A stretch of DNA of 64,000 bases. Source: Scleroderma bovista. Lineage: Eukaryota; Basidiomycota; Agaricomycetes; Boletales; Sclerodermataceae. This document shows, in pieces, positions 46,771-58,759 of the stretch. Both the position numbers and the translations under genes were made by a program. The stretch is taken from assembly GCA_037178675.1 (NCBI GenBank), contig JAYMGJ010000431.1:186001-250000 (forward strand), read 5' to 3'. The notes under the pieces are model-generated. The model was not told the DNA's origin. It did not search any database and saw nothing but the letters and a program-made list of their open reading frames with translations. Within the stretch, counting starts at the first letter, position 1. Each line of letters starts with the position of its first letter.

Positions 46771-47741
46771 GGTCCCAGGAAGTGTATCAGGCAGTAGATA
46801 TATCTGTAAGTATGTCCGTTGGGTAGACGCGATGTTATGTGGGGTCGACGACGTGGAGGAACGGGGCTCGGGGGTTGCCGGGCCACGTGAGCAGACGATG
46901 ATTATGTCTTTGCCCAGCAAGTTTTCGGTCATCGACGTGCACGATGGTCCACATCGCCAAAGTCAAGGTACGGCCTCGAAAAGGTGGGTCAAACTAGACA
47001 TGTCGAGGTGCCTCGGACACTGAGAGTGGCACCCATTTACAGTCACCACTCCTGTTCCATGTCGGCGCGAGCTCGTCGCAATGCTCGGATGTTGGGCTGC
47101 CACCGGCGATATCCTTTCGACAGACCCAAACAGGTGTCAAATGGCGGCCGAGACGCTATTCCAGTGTATGCGGACAGCGGTGGGTGTATCTGGTGTCGTC
47201 ACTCCGAAGGTCACTCATGGTCTCCATTCGTCATCATCACCAGCCTGTGACCGGTAAACCTCACAAACCGGCCATCAACTACCACCTCAGTAAGCTGAGC
47301 AGACCAACAAAGTAGTGTCTATATTATCGGTTCCCTTAATTCCGTCCAACGCCGTGATGGCATGAGAACGCATGGCTGCACCGATGTAGGGAATGACCGT
47401 GACCACGCATCAACCCCCTCCATCCCAATTGCACATGTCGATGTCCATGCGAGTCGGAGAACATTGTGTCGAGCTTAGTGTATGTGATAGACTCAACGCA
47501 ACAATCCTGTGCGCATAATTTGCCGTGTTAGATAGACATTATTTGTTCTCGGGGGGAGCAATAAACGCGACCATGGCATGGAGGTCCCAAGGTATGTATA
47601 GTATTTGTTGATCAGCCAGCTGGCGCCCACCGTAAGGGGAAGGTGTTGGATAGGTGCGTTGTACATGCGGCGTATGCCAGTCCACTACAAAGCACAGGCT
47701 GCTGTCTGGTCTCAAGTCGTTTCCCTTCCGGAGCACTTTCC
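46771..47741. other. Divergent intergenic region, no gene seen
   Basis: Nearly 1 kb between the starts of UBC6 (minus) and the NYN gene (plus). Frames on either strand stay below 130 codons and show no recognisable motif. Confidence 0.45.
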
Positions 47742-50200
47742 ATGCTCGACCTCGACAAGGTCGCCATTTTTTGGGACTACGGTTAGTATCAATACCGTTG
47801 TTTTCATCCCAGTCTCGGAATTATTAATGCCAACTGGCCGGCGCTACTCTCAGAGAACTGTTGTCCCCCCGCTACGCAGGGACTCGGTTATGACATAGCC
47901 AATAACATCGGGCGCATGGCGCGCGTATTCGGATGCGTAACGACATTCAAGGCATACCTAGACATATCTGCGCAACCCCCCAAGTCTATTACCCTCCGTT
48001 CCGAACTACAACTATCGGGCGTCTCCATAGTCGACTGTCCTCACAATGGCAAGAAGGAGGTTGTGGACAAGATGGTCATGGGTACGTCCTTGCACATATT
48101 CCAGTACTCATTTCATGTGTTTCTGACTTTGCATCAAAAGTTGACATGCTTGCTTTTGCTCTGGACAACTCCCCACCCGCCACCGTATTCCTTATAACTG
48201 GCGATCGAGATTATGCTTATGCAATGTCCACACTTCGTCTCCGCGATTACAAGGTTATTTTAATCACTCCTAATACCACGGCTTGTCTAGAGGCACAAGC
48301 ATCGGCCGTGGTCGACTGGAGTGTTGTACTCACGAGATCGAGAGTCGAATCAAACTCTTTATCCAACGTCCGCCGACCTTACAATGATCTGGATGCCAAA
48401 TTACTTACCAATCTGTCCCGAGAAATTAGCCAGTTAGGCGAAGACGACCTGACTGTATGTTCGAGCTCACCGCCTTCTGAAGGCTCCTCAAAGTCACGAC
48501 GAATCGATGCGGAAGACTTACTTCGGGCATCCTTTGCAAAAGATGGCAGTATTGACAAGACAAACAATGCATGCGAGTACAAACACAATCAGGGACCTCC
48601 AGAAGTTCCTCTCAAGTCTTGTAACATTAGCGACGACCCCTCACCCTCCATTATATCAGCGTCGAAAGGACTTGACTCTCATCGCTCATCAGTATCCATG
48701 CCAGCTCCTTGTCGCGCACGCAGTGCTACTGTACACTCAGTAACAATCCCGAAGTCGGATAAAGCCCCTGTACAAAGGCTTGCTGGAAGCCTTCCGGCGC
48801 CGTCTGACGTTTCATTTCGCGTTCCAGACGGTGTAGGCACCAGTATTTTACCCGACTCTGCATCCGCAGACCGACAAATACCTGATATCGAAAATGATGG
48901 CTTATCTGATTGTGATGAGCCACCGTCATCAATTTTGATTGGCTCACCTGCGAAGCCAGCACCAACCAATAGCTTTATCCACTCCCCACCGCCTCTACTC
49001 AATCCAAGGTTGAATTTGATATCAACAGTTCCTACCCCTTCTTCGAATACCAGAACGATATCAGGAGGCATTCCAGTCTCTTTTGGTGATCCCCGTCAGA
49101 AGGCCTTTGCAGCTGTGAAGCCTGCGGCGACGCCTAAAGTAGACCGAAAAGTTACCCCTGTGCCCCAGTTAAACCCTTTTTCCAATGATTTCATACCAAA
49201 CACGGATGCAGATCTCATGGAAGCCCTTGGTCTCTCCGACGATGACCACGAGTCGACCAACGTTTGCTCGACCGGTGGAGCCTCACTCCCTTCCCGATCT
49301 GATATGGACACGGCTCTATGCGACAATGGTCTGCCGAAACCTGTGAATGGTGACAACAGTGCTACTACGGAGTCTGCGGCCAATGCAATGAACTCCCTGA
49401 ACTTTGTCCTTCCAACGAAGTTTCCGTTGGTAGACGAACAAAGCTCTCCTGCGGTCTCATCGGATGGAGTTCAACTTGACCCTGAAGGGCCTAGCTATGA
49501 TGGAGCTTCTACTTGCACCGATCAGATGTCTGATCTGAGCTCTGGATCTCCGGCTCTAGCAGTAAATGCGACCCGGTCACCGTCCCAACCAACCGGGGAC
49601 ATTCATGCAGGTGCACACGAAGCTGCACGGCAACAGATTCGCGCCAAGTTCTGGCCGCTAATCCAACGATTACTCGCAGATCGAAGCACTGGGATTTTAC
49701 GCTCGAGTCGCTCCGAAGTTGCCGTGGCAGTTCTGGAGCTTGATAAGAACGCATACAAACGTGCCGGAGTGACAAAATTCAAATCATATTCGCAGATGGC
49801 ACAGACTGCGGGCGTAGTAATGCTTGGGGGGACATCGGCACACCCTTGGATGACATTGCATCCAGACTGGTTGGACGAGGCTAACGAATTTGGTCCTTCC
49901 TCCCGCGTGACGGAGGATAATCTTTCCGTGGCGGATGGAAAGCAGACCACTTTCGCGGGAAACGTTGGTGCGGGCTGTTTCCAACCCTTGATCGACATTT
50001 TAATACAATTCCGTCAGTCCGATATACAGAAAGCTCTACGGTCGCAGGTCGGCCAGATGCTGAACCTGAAGGTATACCAGGATGCAGGGGTCACGGGCTT
50101 CAAGGAGTACGTTATTCGTGCTGCTGAAGTTCGTATTGTTGAGTTTGGAGGGGATGGTGGTCACGCCTGGATATCCTTACATCCTGACATCAGGATATAG
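47742..50200 (+). CDS. NYN-domain RNase with two C-terminal LOTUS-like repeats (MARF1/limkain-like)
   Basis: Three exons (47742-47781, 47854-48081, 48141-50200) encode 775 residues. Residues 1-145 form a NYN domain of the PIN-like nuclease superfamily: LDLDKVAIFWDYENCCPP, KKEVVDKMVMVDMLAFALD, and TVFLITGDRDYAYAMSTL, with the acidic residues expected in the metal site. Residues 150-580 are serine/proline-rich and disordered. Two related modules end the protein, about 585-665 (KFWPLIQRLL, AGVTKFKSYSQMAQTAGVV, HPWMTLHPDW) and 700-774 (FQPLIDILIQ, AGVTGFKEYVIRAAEVRIV, HAWISLHPD). They resemble OST-HTH/LOTUS RNA-binding folds. NYN plus LOTUS is the plan of MARF1, an RNA-degrading protein in animal oocytes; the fungal role is unknown. 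Confidence 0.85.
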
Positions 50201-50298
50201 GGTAAATGTTGTGCATTACCACCAATATCAGGTGTATAATGAGCGGTATTTGTAGCCTATCTAGCATCGGTTGACCTCTATTATGTATCCATGTACCA

Positions 50299-51528
50299 TT
50301 AATTAACGACGATCAAACTGTTCCGCTCCAAGGTAGTAAAGACACGTTCAATATCATCGTCCTCCTCCAAGTCTTCAATAAGGTCTTCCACTCGGGCCCT
50401 CACTTCATCGGAAGCGTCTTGACTTTCGAAAGGGGCCCAATTCACTTCGTTCGTCAGAATTTCGCATAACGGTGAACTGCGGGAATAGTCTTCCATAATT
50501 TTCGTCACCTTAGACAAATCAGTTGTTTGGCATACAAGCTGCAGAGTGGAAGCTTGTTACATGTGCACGAAAGACAAACATAAATGCTTACCTCGACACC
50601 AGTCTGGTTTGTACTCTCGTCGCTCCACTCTGCAAAGTCTATCGAGCACTCATCTATGAGCCGATCCAAGAGGTTCTCCCTGTCTTGTCCAATTTGTACT
50701 TTGACGTATCCCCTGTGCTGGAACATGAACTTGACAGGTGCCGGACGAGCCCTTAAGATGCAGTGTCAGCTTGGGCTGGCTTTCCTACTGAAAAAACCAT
50801 ACCCATGACGATTCAAAATCTCTCGTACGTTATGCACCGTACGGTTGATGTTATCTGACCGACACTCTCTTTTCATTTGCTAAGCCGCTTGCTGTAATGT
50901 ACTAGACAAAGTGTCACTCACATAATGAGCCCAGTGGTATTATTCATCACCGCTTCGAAAGTCAGCACTTGTCCATGACCTTTCGTACGCTCTGCCTAAC
51001 CGTATCGACGTTCTCAGTTCCACCCAAATGGACAAATAAACCACGCACCCTAGCAAGAGCGCTCTCTATATTCTCTTTTGGGACCCCTGCGTCCTTGGCT
51101 CGTCGGATAGCTATTGCCAGTAAAGAATTTTCCTCTGGGTTCAAGGAATTGCCAACTAAATGTATAGAACATTCAACTCCAAGAGCCGGGCGGGAGCATA
51201 TGTTTCGTCAGACCACATACTCTTTGCAGCGGTTATAATTTCCTATCAGTCGTGACCTTGTTAAGCAATGCCATTTCAGACGGATGCATGGTGATGGCCA
51301 CAAAACGTACACGACCAGCCTTTCCATATAACTTGGACTTCTTCGCATCTTCGACCCCTTTGCGTTGCTTGATCTTCGACCACTGACGGCTGTTCTAGGT
51401 GGAAAGCTCAAAGTTCTGGAAGGAAAAGCTGATACCTTATTATGACCAGCAAAGCACACTGGTGCCCAAGTTAGTGTTCGTATGGTTGGTAGAACATGGT
51501 GTCTTCTTGGTATAAACGCCTGTAGCAT
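50299..51528 (-). CDS. TACO1/YebC-family mitochondrial translational activator
   Basis: Eight exons (51528-51436, 51394-51311, 51242-51221, 51155-51049, 50995-50922, 50868-50803, 50751-50592, 50538-50299) give 281 residues. The N-terminus MLQAFIPRRHHVLPTIRTL looks like a mitochondrial presequence. The YebC fold follows: SKIKQRKGVEDAKKSKLYGK, REIITAAK, NPEENSLLAIAIRRAKDAGV, PKENIESALARAERTKGHGQ, LTFEAVMNNTTGLIIECRSD, NRTVHNVREILNRHG, and an acidic C-terminal domain ending LERNSLIVVN. Family members bind mitochondrial ribosomes and help translation of COX1 and of proline-rich stretches. The first intron is only 41 nt and exon 3 only 22 nt. Confidence 0.93.
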
Positions 51529-52023
51529 GACACTACAAGGCAATTCTGAGTGTGGTGTAATTTTTTGCGCCAAGTTCAACCCAGAAAATATTTGACAAAG
51601 CAGCATTATGTAAACAATCCCGGAGAAGCCGCCAAGTGAACTCCGAGGTTGAGCCTGCCTCATCCTGCTTGCTGATCTGATCAGAGCACACTCCCGCTAC
51701 GTACTTACTAGGTCTCCGAGCGCAAGATATTTCAGAGGAAGAATGGAACTTTCCAGGCACGGACACGATGCTGACACCCATCAGTCTTTGTACCATCAAG
51801 CTTTCAAGCACTTAAGCTTTCAAAATTTCAAGCTACATATAACTTCAAGTGGTGAGTTGAGAAAGGTTACCATTATATCGGGAAAGATTGACATCGCCTA
51901 GATTTTGCTATCTGAGGCCCTGAAGTGGTATAAACAAGTTCGTACAAGATAAAACTATAGTGCTGAATCCGAGCATCATGAAACCATAGATCTGGATGGT
52001 ACAGGGGTATATGGTCTGGTTCA
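51529..52023. other. Intergenic region between two minus-strand genes
   Basis: No gene recognised. A short degenerate tract of CTTTCAA/TTCAAG words lies near 51795-51850. The 5' flank of the TACO1-like gene and the 3' end of the sulfate permease meet here. Confidence 0.45.
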
Positions 52024-54742
52024 TTACTCTGCGCCTTTCAGAATTGTATTTTGACGTGATATTGGTTTACCTGGTGCAGACGCTGCGCGTACCGCACTTT
52101 CCAGATCTAAGTGGAAGAAAGGCGTCTCCAACGGGAGTATTGGAGCGCTTTCCGCTTGAGACTGTCCCATAGTCACCGGAAGCTCAGCAATCTCTTGCGC
52201 CTCAGCGTCACTCCGTGAGATCTCTTCATTCCATTCCGCCTTGCGGCCACCGCGATAAGGTACCACTGGAGCAATCTCCTGCGTAACATTAGATTCCAGC
52301 ACTCCTGTGCCGAAGCCACCGGCAATCAAAGCTCGACGAATCCAAGGGGAAAGAATGGGTGCAAAGTGGAACTAAACGAGGAATCAGGCACCGCTGGTAA
52401 CGACATTGAGTGAGATACACAAACCTCGACTGAATGATTGGCCCATCTCTGCACCTCGTTCCTGGTGTCGATCAGCGTCTGAACTGCGGTAGTATCGATT
52501 TGGGAGCTATGTGGCAGTGTGAGAATCAGTGTCTGATCTCTCATGCGATAGTATGGTGCAGCTTACATTGCAGAGAAGTCCAGGACGATAGCATTGAGTT
52601 CCGGCTTGGCGTCATTTGCAGCTTGGGCAGCTACTGCGTCATTATTAGGCGGTCCGGGGTCGTTCCAAGGACGATCGCCCGGTCTAATTTTGCTAACGTC
52701 TACCCCTCTGCGCATGTGCTTTTTCACATGGTCAACAATTACATCGTTGACGATTGAGCAGTTTGGATACAGGTAGCTCTCCTCGAGACGGTAAACGATG
52801 ACGCCAGGTGGAGGAGGTTCAACTTTAACATCAGAGTTCGTAACTCCGTCTGGTCGTAGGGGGAGAAATACTTCTCGGGTCGTGTTCCTATTCTGTGGGT
52901 CCGACAGAGTAACCTTGCCAAGGAAATATCCACGGGGATGCGCAATACGGACAAGAAGTAGCGCGAGGGATGAGCAAATCGAGACATATATGCCGTTCTC
53001 GATCGTGGAGAAAACGGTAACGAGGACTGCGGCCCACCAGATAAAGAATTCCAGCGGTGAGATTCGCCAGAACGAGTACACCTGCGAAGGGGATGCAATG
53101 AGGTCTGCTACTGCATGAATTATGACCGCGGAAAGACCAGCTGATGGGATCCAGAAGAATGCAGGGGTAAGGCCATAAAGTGCAACAATGACCACAACAG
53201 CTGTGACAACGCCAGCTAAGGGGGTGCGGACACCGGACTTCGACTTCAAGGCGGAACGGGAAAATGAGCCCGTTGCGGGGTAAGCGTGGAAAACAGTTCC
53301 AATTGTGTTCGTTACTCCGATTGCAATCAGCTCTTGATTAGGGTTGATCTTGTAGCCGTTGAGACGACCGAAAGCTGCCGTCCGAGTCAATCCTAGTGAA
53401 CAATCATCGATCGGACACCACTCACACTTAGAGATTGCGATATGTTCCAGAAGAAGGATGATAGTTGCAACTGGCAATTCGGGGGCAAGCGCCTTCACAA
53501 GTTGTGAATCGATGATGGGGGGACCAACATGCTGGAGTCCACGGGGAACGGTCTGGAGGATCTTGATAGGATATTTCCCGGATTTACTTTTATGGTCACG
53601 ACAGTACAACCAAGCTGCAATAGTTAAAACAATGATTACGAAGGCGTTCCTAGAGACGGAGACAAAGAACAGTAGACGGCCTACAAACGGGATCTGAGCG
53701 TTTTCGCAGAATGACCAAAGACAATACATACTTCTTCTAGGAAAGCGTTTCGAAAGCCGATCGCAGGCTATGCGAATGATGTAGAGTCCAACAAGCCCAG
53801 AAAGTCCCCACGCAGCGTCAAGAGTGGTCCTTGGCAGACCTTTAAGGGTGTTGATGATGACGTGGAATGTCGCAGCCCTCGTGCTATGACACTCGATCTG
53901 AATTTGTTCTGCACTCATAAACTTGGCCCTTACTTGAACCCCGTAATACCCATCAATCCAGGTATCTGTCCGGTGACGATGTTGATAGCCGAACCTGTCA
54001 TGAAACCACTGACTGCGGGCGCTGGAATGAATTCCACGATCCATCCTAGTCTCAATAAGCCGATACCCAGGACGGCAAATCCACAGACGAATGCTACGGT
54101 TGTGGCGATCTGAGGACCACTCCACTCGCCAGGGTGTTTTGCATTCACGGAGGAGATGATCTGCGCAACAGTCAAGGACATGACTGCTACAGGACCAATA
54201 GAGACATCTTTGGACGTTGCAAAGAACTGGGGAGATCTTAGTCGACGGCCGTGAGATCTGTTCAAAGGCTTACGCAATAAATGAGTACGCCGACAAAAGA
54301 AGAGTATAGGCCATATTGGGGGGGAAGAGTGGCGATCTATTGAGCATAAGATAGCGTTTCATCATCAAACCTGATGAACTGCTTACCTGGGCGTAGGACA
54401 TGCTCTGGGGCACAACCACCATGCCAACGGTGAGACCAGCGATGAGATCTCCTGGTAACCAACCCACGTCTGAAACTGGTGAAATGGCGAGCAAGGGAAG
54501 CAGTGAGTCAGCACTGACTATAGCGGGTGATCCATCCGAGGATTGGGAAGAGACCCAAGATATATTTGGTGACCTAGATGGTCTTTAGGAAAACATGAAG
54601 AAGAAGCAACGGAAGGGACATTTACCGCATGTATAGGGCTCTTCGGGATCGAACCTCTGATGTAATCCGCGGAAGAAATGACAGGAGCTCCGTTCTCGCT
54701 GCGGAGTAATTTTTCGCGGAGACGCTGTGTGGTGGAACTCAT
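52024..54742 (-). CDS. SulP-family sulfate permease with STAS domain
   Basis: Multi-exon minus-strand gene; exon 1 is 54742-54626. SulP landmarks appear in order: LFPILGWITRY, VGWLPGDLIAGLTVGMVVVP with QSMSYAQ, TSKDVSIGPVAVMSLTVAQI, FIPAPAVSGFMTGSAINIV, LPVATIILLLEHIAISK, IGVTNTIGTVFHAYPATGSF with SRSALKSKSGVRTPLAG, and IPSAGLSAVIIHAVADLI. A cytosolic STAS domain follows (GVIVYRLEESYLYPNCSIVN, LNAIVLDFSAM, IDTTAVQTLIDTRNEVQRW). The protein is a plasma-membrane sulfate (or related anion) transporter with about a dozen membrane spans. The STAS serine/aspartate loop DFSAM..IDTT is intact. Internal exon borders were not all fixed. Confidence 0.9.
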
Positions 54743-56149
54743 GGTCTATGGGGAGCGGTTGTCAGGGGCCCCGGGATTGTTCTCTGTGCACGAGAATAAA
54801 CCCAGGCAGACAGAAATAATCTACGGTAACTTGTGATCTTATAAGAGACACGGTCTCGCCAGCGATGTGTGGAATGTCGATTGAGCACGTCATTCCCCTC
54901 TCCATTGACGAGTCTTATAGCTGCCCTAACTCGCTGACTTTGGAAATACGCACGGGGATCAAAGGCACCTGGTTACTATCCCTTCATAATCCATATCCAG
55001 TCAACTCTCTCTTCAGGCATACTACCAGGTATAACCCATGGTAGTCCCTCAAATGCCATACATTTTTCTATTTCCAAAGTTGGTTTGCAGGGCTACGAGT
55101 CTGTCCGGCCATAAACCGAGGGGTGAGGGAGTCGACTGTATGCTCCCAACTTGGTTCGCAGCCACAACACCTGATTCTACTCTTTTTGGGGAACGCACAC
55201 TTAGGGGCTGAACATGCCCTAATAGGGACCTATCTATTATATAATTTGTCTTCGATGGTGCCTGTTGCATAGTTGGACACCACCAGGCCCATCAACAAGC
55301 GTATTAGCTGAGCACAGGGGTCTCCGTTTGGTTTAGCTTTGCCGTAAACCTCGTCCTCGTAAGTATTCAAAAACCCAGCAAGCGCGTATTGCAGATTGGG
55401 CGGCCAATGGACATCAGATAACGCGCATCGAACACTTTTAAAGTTCTGTTGACCGGAGCTTCTTGAGAGTAGTGGATACAATCGTAACTTTAATCAAGGA
55501 TGTGTTGTGTCACATTGAAAGTGGTCTAGGTGGTACTGGCTTTATGGTATTGCGACTTGGAAGTTTTCGAAATGTCGTCAGATCCTGCGGATGGAGCAGA
55601 ACGGACTAGAAACTATCAGGCTGAACATGGTGTTTAGATCCGTTCAAGGTGGAAAGAGACGCCCATCCCAGGACCTTGGCACGTTCAGGGAGTGATGTAA
55701 GGCTGCCGCATCTGCATTCTAAGTTGTCAATATGTATCACGTTCGTTAGACGAGCCAATCAACCCACCAACAGGTACGAACAAGCCAAGGTTCCGTACCC
55801 GTCCGACGCTCTGTCGTAGGACTCCTCCTGCAGAGTTCGATGTTCCTGTGCCACGCGACTAGATGTGCATAACGCGCCAAGAAATTGCGACATAACTGTC
55901 GTGGTATTGCGATAGCATTCCTGTCAGCTGCTGGCATACTGTGGGGGACATCCAACCACATTCCGTTGAACTATGCAAGGACATGTGGCAGTGACCTTCC
56001 TGAATAGGAAGGCCTTACGGTTTTTGAAGCCAGCCAGGCTTGTTCAACGCGAGGCGGTCAGAGCGCAGAGCGCCCGCAATACCCTCCTTGACCCGCCATT
56101 GCCCTCTCACGACCCTGTTACCCCGCCTTCCTTTTTTTGCTGACGATTA
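54743..56149. other. 1.4-kb intergenic stretch without a convincing gene
   Basis: The longest frame (minus, 55481-55230, 83 codons) has unremarkable composition (HWPPNLQYALAGFLNTYEDE) but no start or splice logic that extends it. It could be a gene relic. The rest shows nothing beyond the promoters of the flanking divergent genes. Confidence 0.4.
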
Positions 56150-57332
56150 ATGACTTCTCTCTTCAAAGCTGTCCCCCTTGTGGCTCCGGGTCACACTCGC
56201 CCTGTGACTCATCTCTCGTTTTCTCCGATCCTAAATGATGGCACATACTTGTTGGTATCCGGCTGCAAAGATGGAAATCCTATGCTTAGAAACTGGATGG
56301 GTGATTGGATCGGAACCTTCCTTGGTCATAAAGGCGCCGTATGGAGTACCAAACTGTCCATCGACTCCTGCATAGCTGTGTCAGGAAGCGCTGATTTCAC
56401 CGCGTGAGTAGCAGAAAAACCCTGCGGTTCCATGCCGTGCTGACCATCGTTGTCAAATAGCAAAGTTTGGGATGCGTATTCCGGAAAAGCCCTTCACTCT
56501 TTCCCCCATAACCACATTGTTCGAACCGTGGCAATATCTCCTGACTCAAATCAAATCGTCACAGGTGGGCAGGAGAAGAAAGTGCGCATTTTCGACCTCC
56601 AAAAACCAGATGCCCAACCCGCTTTACTCTCTGATGCTGGTTCTACCTCGCATGATGGAACGGTGAAGAGTGTCGTCTGGTTTGACGATAACATGGTCGC
56701 AACGGCCAGCGAGGATGGTACAATCAAGTATGCTTTTGAACCACCTACGAATGAGCTGTATCTCAGTGACCAGTTTCCAGGTGGTGGGATGTACGCAACA
56801 GACAGCTGGTCAACTCGTCAGCTTTCTCCAGTCCCATCACGTCGATGGAATATTCTTCGAAAACTGGTCGGCTCGTCGTCACCTATGGGAAGACTGTGGC
56901 ATTTATTCCCGCTACACCTAATTTTACATCGGCCCACAGCTTGAATTTGACTTTGCCATACCAGCCCTCTTCAGCTTCTGTGCATCCCATTCTACAGGAT
57001 CGGTTTGTGACAGGGAGCCTCGAGGACCAATGGGTCAGGATACATGGTATGGACGGAGAAGAGAGGGAGATCCTCAAGGGACATCACGGTCCCGTACATT
57101 GTGTGGAATATAGCCCGGATGGCGAGATGTATGCAAGTGGTAGTGGTACGTCCCGAGTATCCTCTTCGCAACCGACCGTGTTCTAACGTTTTTTTTTTTT
57201 TTGGTTTCAGAGGATGGTAGGTTGCAGGCAAGCATGATCAAGGATTTCGTTGACGCACTCTTGATAGGTACCATACGTCTATGGCAAACCACACCTGGAA
57301 AGTCGTATGGTCTGTGGCAGGGAGTGTCGTAA
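56150..57332 (+). CDS. WD40 protein STRAP (serine-threonine kinase receptor-associated protein)
   Basis: Five exons (56150-56403, 56461-56727, 56781-57145, 57211-57216, 57268-57332) give 318 residues, the usual STRAP length. Seven WD repeats are readable: PGHTRPVTHLSFSP, GHKGAVWSTKLSIDSCIAVS, AKVWDAYSGKALHSF, TVKSVVWFDDNMVATASEDG, IKWWDVRNRQLVNS, FVTGSLEDQWVRIHGMDGEE, and GHHGPVHCVEYSPDGEMYAS ending GSEDGTIRLWQTTPGK. STRAP/Unrip associates with the SMN complex and translation regulators in animals; its fungal homologues are less studied. Exon 4 is just six nucleotides yet is needed to encode the ED of the last repeat. The preceding intron contains a long T run. Confidence 0.93.
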
Positions 57333-57525
57333 TTAGATGGCTGCTGATGTGGGGATTAGTATCAGTCACTGTAATGACATGTCAATGGTATTTTACGCTC
57401 CATGTGCAACTCTATAGTATGTACTTGGGATAAGCCATTCCTAGCGTGTTGCGTCACAGCTGTGCTGTTACCGTAAACGAGGCATGCACCCGGTGCAGAC
57501 GCCCTGCTTGCTTCAGTTCTCGACG

Positions 57526-58430
57526 ATGATGACTTCGCAAGAACGGTCCCTTCCTTCCCCACAATCGCCGTCCCCGACCATCACACACCATCCTTCACCG
57601 CCCCTGCTTCCGACGATCTTACCACCACAGATAGCCCACTCAGCTGTGGCAGGTGCCCATTACTCGGGCACCAACTCATCGCTTCGTCATAGACGCACGT
57701 CTAGTGGTGATCAACCTGCACGGGCAATACAGTCCTTGGAAGATGTGCACGCAAGCAGGCAGCGGATCATGAACGACATCATGGAGCTTTATTGTTGCCG
57801 GCCAAGCCTCGAGATCTTCGAGAGAACATGGCGGCGTGATAGTGTTTTCGAGGTGTGCATCGTTGTAATGGGTAGCGTACTAAGAGCCTTTACGAAGTTG
57901 TTGTAATAGGACCCTTGGGTGAAATGTGAGGGTTACGACGAATATGCTCCCCAGGTACCGTACGCATGCATTTCCCCCAAACTCATCACTCATGATACTG
58001 CCTCGATGAAGTGGTTCGCTATGGTGACTATCTACTTGTAAATCGGGGGAGCATGACCAGTAACGACGCCCCTATGATAGCCCAAACTATTTTCAAACTC
58101 GAGAACATTGTCTAGTCGGCTTATGTTGTCGACGCAGTCACCCAATCGCTTGATCTATTCCCAGACCCAGGAATATACCCTACGTTTCATTGGAAAGAAG
58201 AAGGTATATAGGCTTTGACCTCGCAGCCCCTGACGACTCGGTTGACGCGACTTGAACAGAAGGTCGATTCCATCGTGGTAATTGACTTGGACGAAAACGA
58301 CAAGATCATACGGTTGGAAGACAAGTGGGATGGCGAGGATCCACCGACGTATTATGGAGCGCTTCTTCTGCGTCGGGCAAATGCACGGATTGCATCATGG
58401 TTGATCAAAGTGCCGAAGTGGCAGGCATAG
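57526..58430 (+). CDS. NTF2-like (SnoaL-type) fold protein, function unknown
   Basis: Five exons (57526-57852, 57910-57954, 58012-58023, 58081-58203, 58260-58430) encode 225 residues. The N-terminal 75 residues are proline/serine-rich. The rest reads as an NTF2-like domain: MNDIMELYCCRPSLEIFERT, DPWVKCEGYDEYAPQWFAMP, NRLIYSQTQEYTLRFIGKKK, DSIVVIDLDENDKIIRLEDK, ALLLRRANARIASWLIKVP. Agaricomycetes carry many such uncharacterised proteins. Exon 3 is 12 nt (WFAM). The ATG context CGACGATG recurs in the broken copy 1.25 kb downstream, which supports this start; an upstream in-frame ATG is at 57484. Confidence 0.7.
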
Positions 58431-58759
58431 CTGAATTATCGATATTCGAAGAAACTAGTTGGGTCATTATGTAGGATTTTTTGCGTTTTATATGTACACG
58501 CACTTTGTCGCCTTGGAGGGGCAAGTGTTGTTCTCACCGCTACTTATCGATATTGAGCCTGGAGTTTCTATGTCAGATACTGGAAATTGCCATCGAATAA
58601 CGCGTAACCTACACCGCGATCGAAAACACGATCTAGTAACTGTATGTCGTCGTTGGTGTCGTTGTTGACATGAGGATGTATCCGTCGATGTAATGGTCGA
58701 ACGCTTCATATACTCCTGCACCTATAGTGCCTTTGAGCCCGTCTGAACTTCGGCATACA

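Noticed and set aside
46702..46932. In-frame N-terminal extension of UBC6 from an upstream ATG
   Set aside because: E2 enzymes of this group start directly before the first helix; the extra 54 residues have no resemblance and would be spliced or untranslated.
51780..51860. Possible tandem repeat of CTTTCAA-like words
   Set aside because: The units are irregular and few; it is better described as low-complexity sequence.
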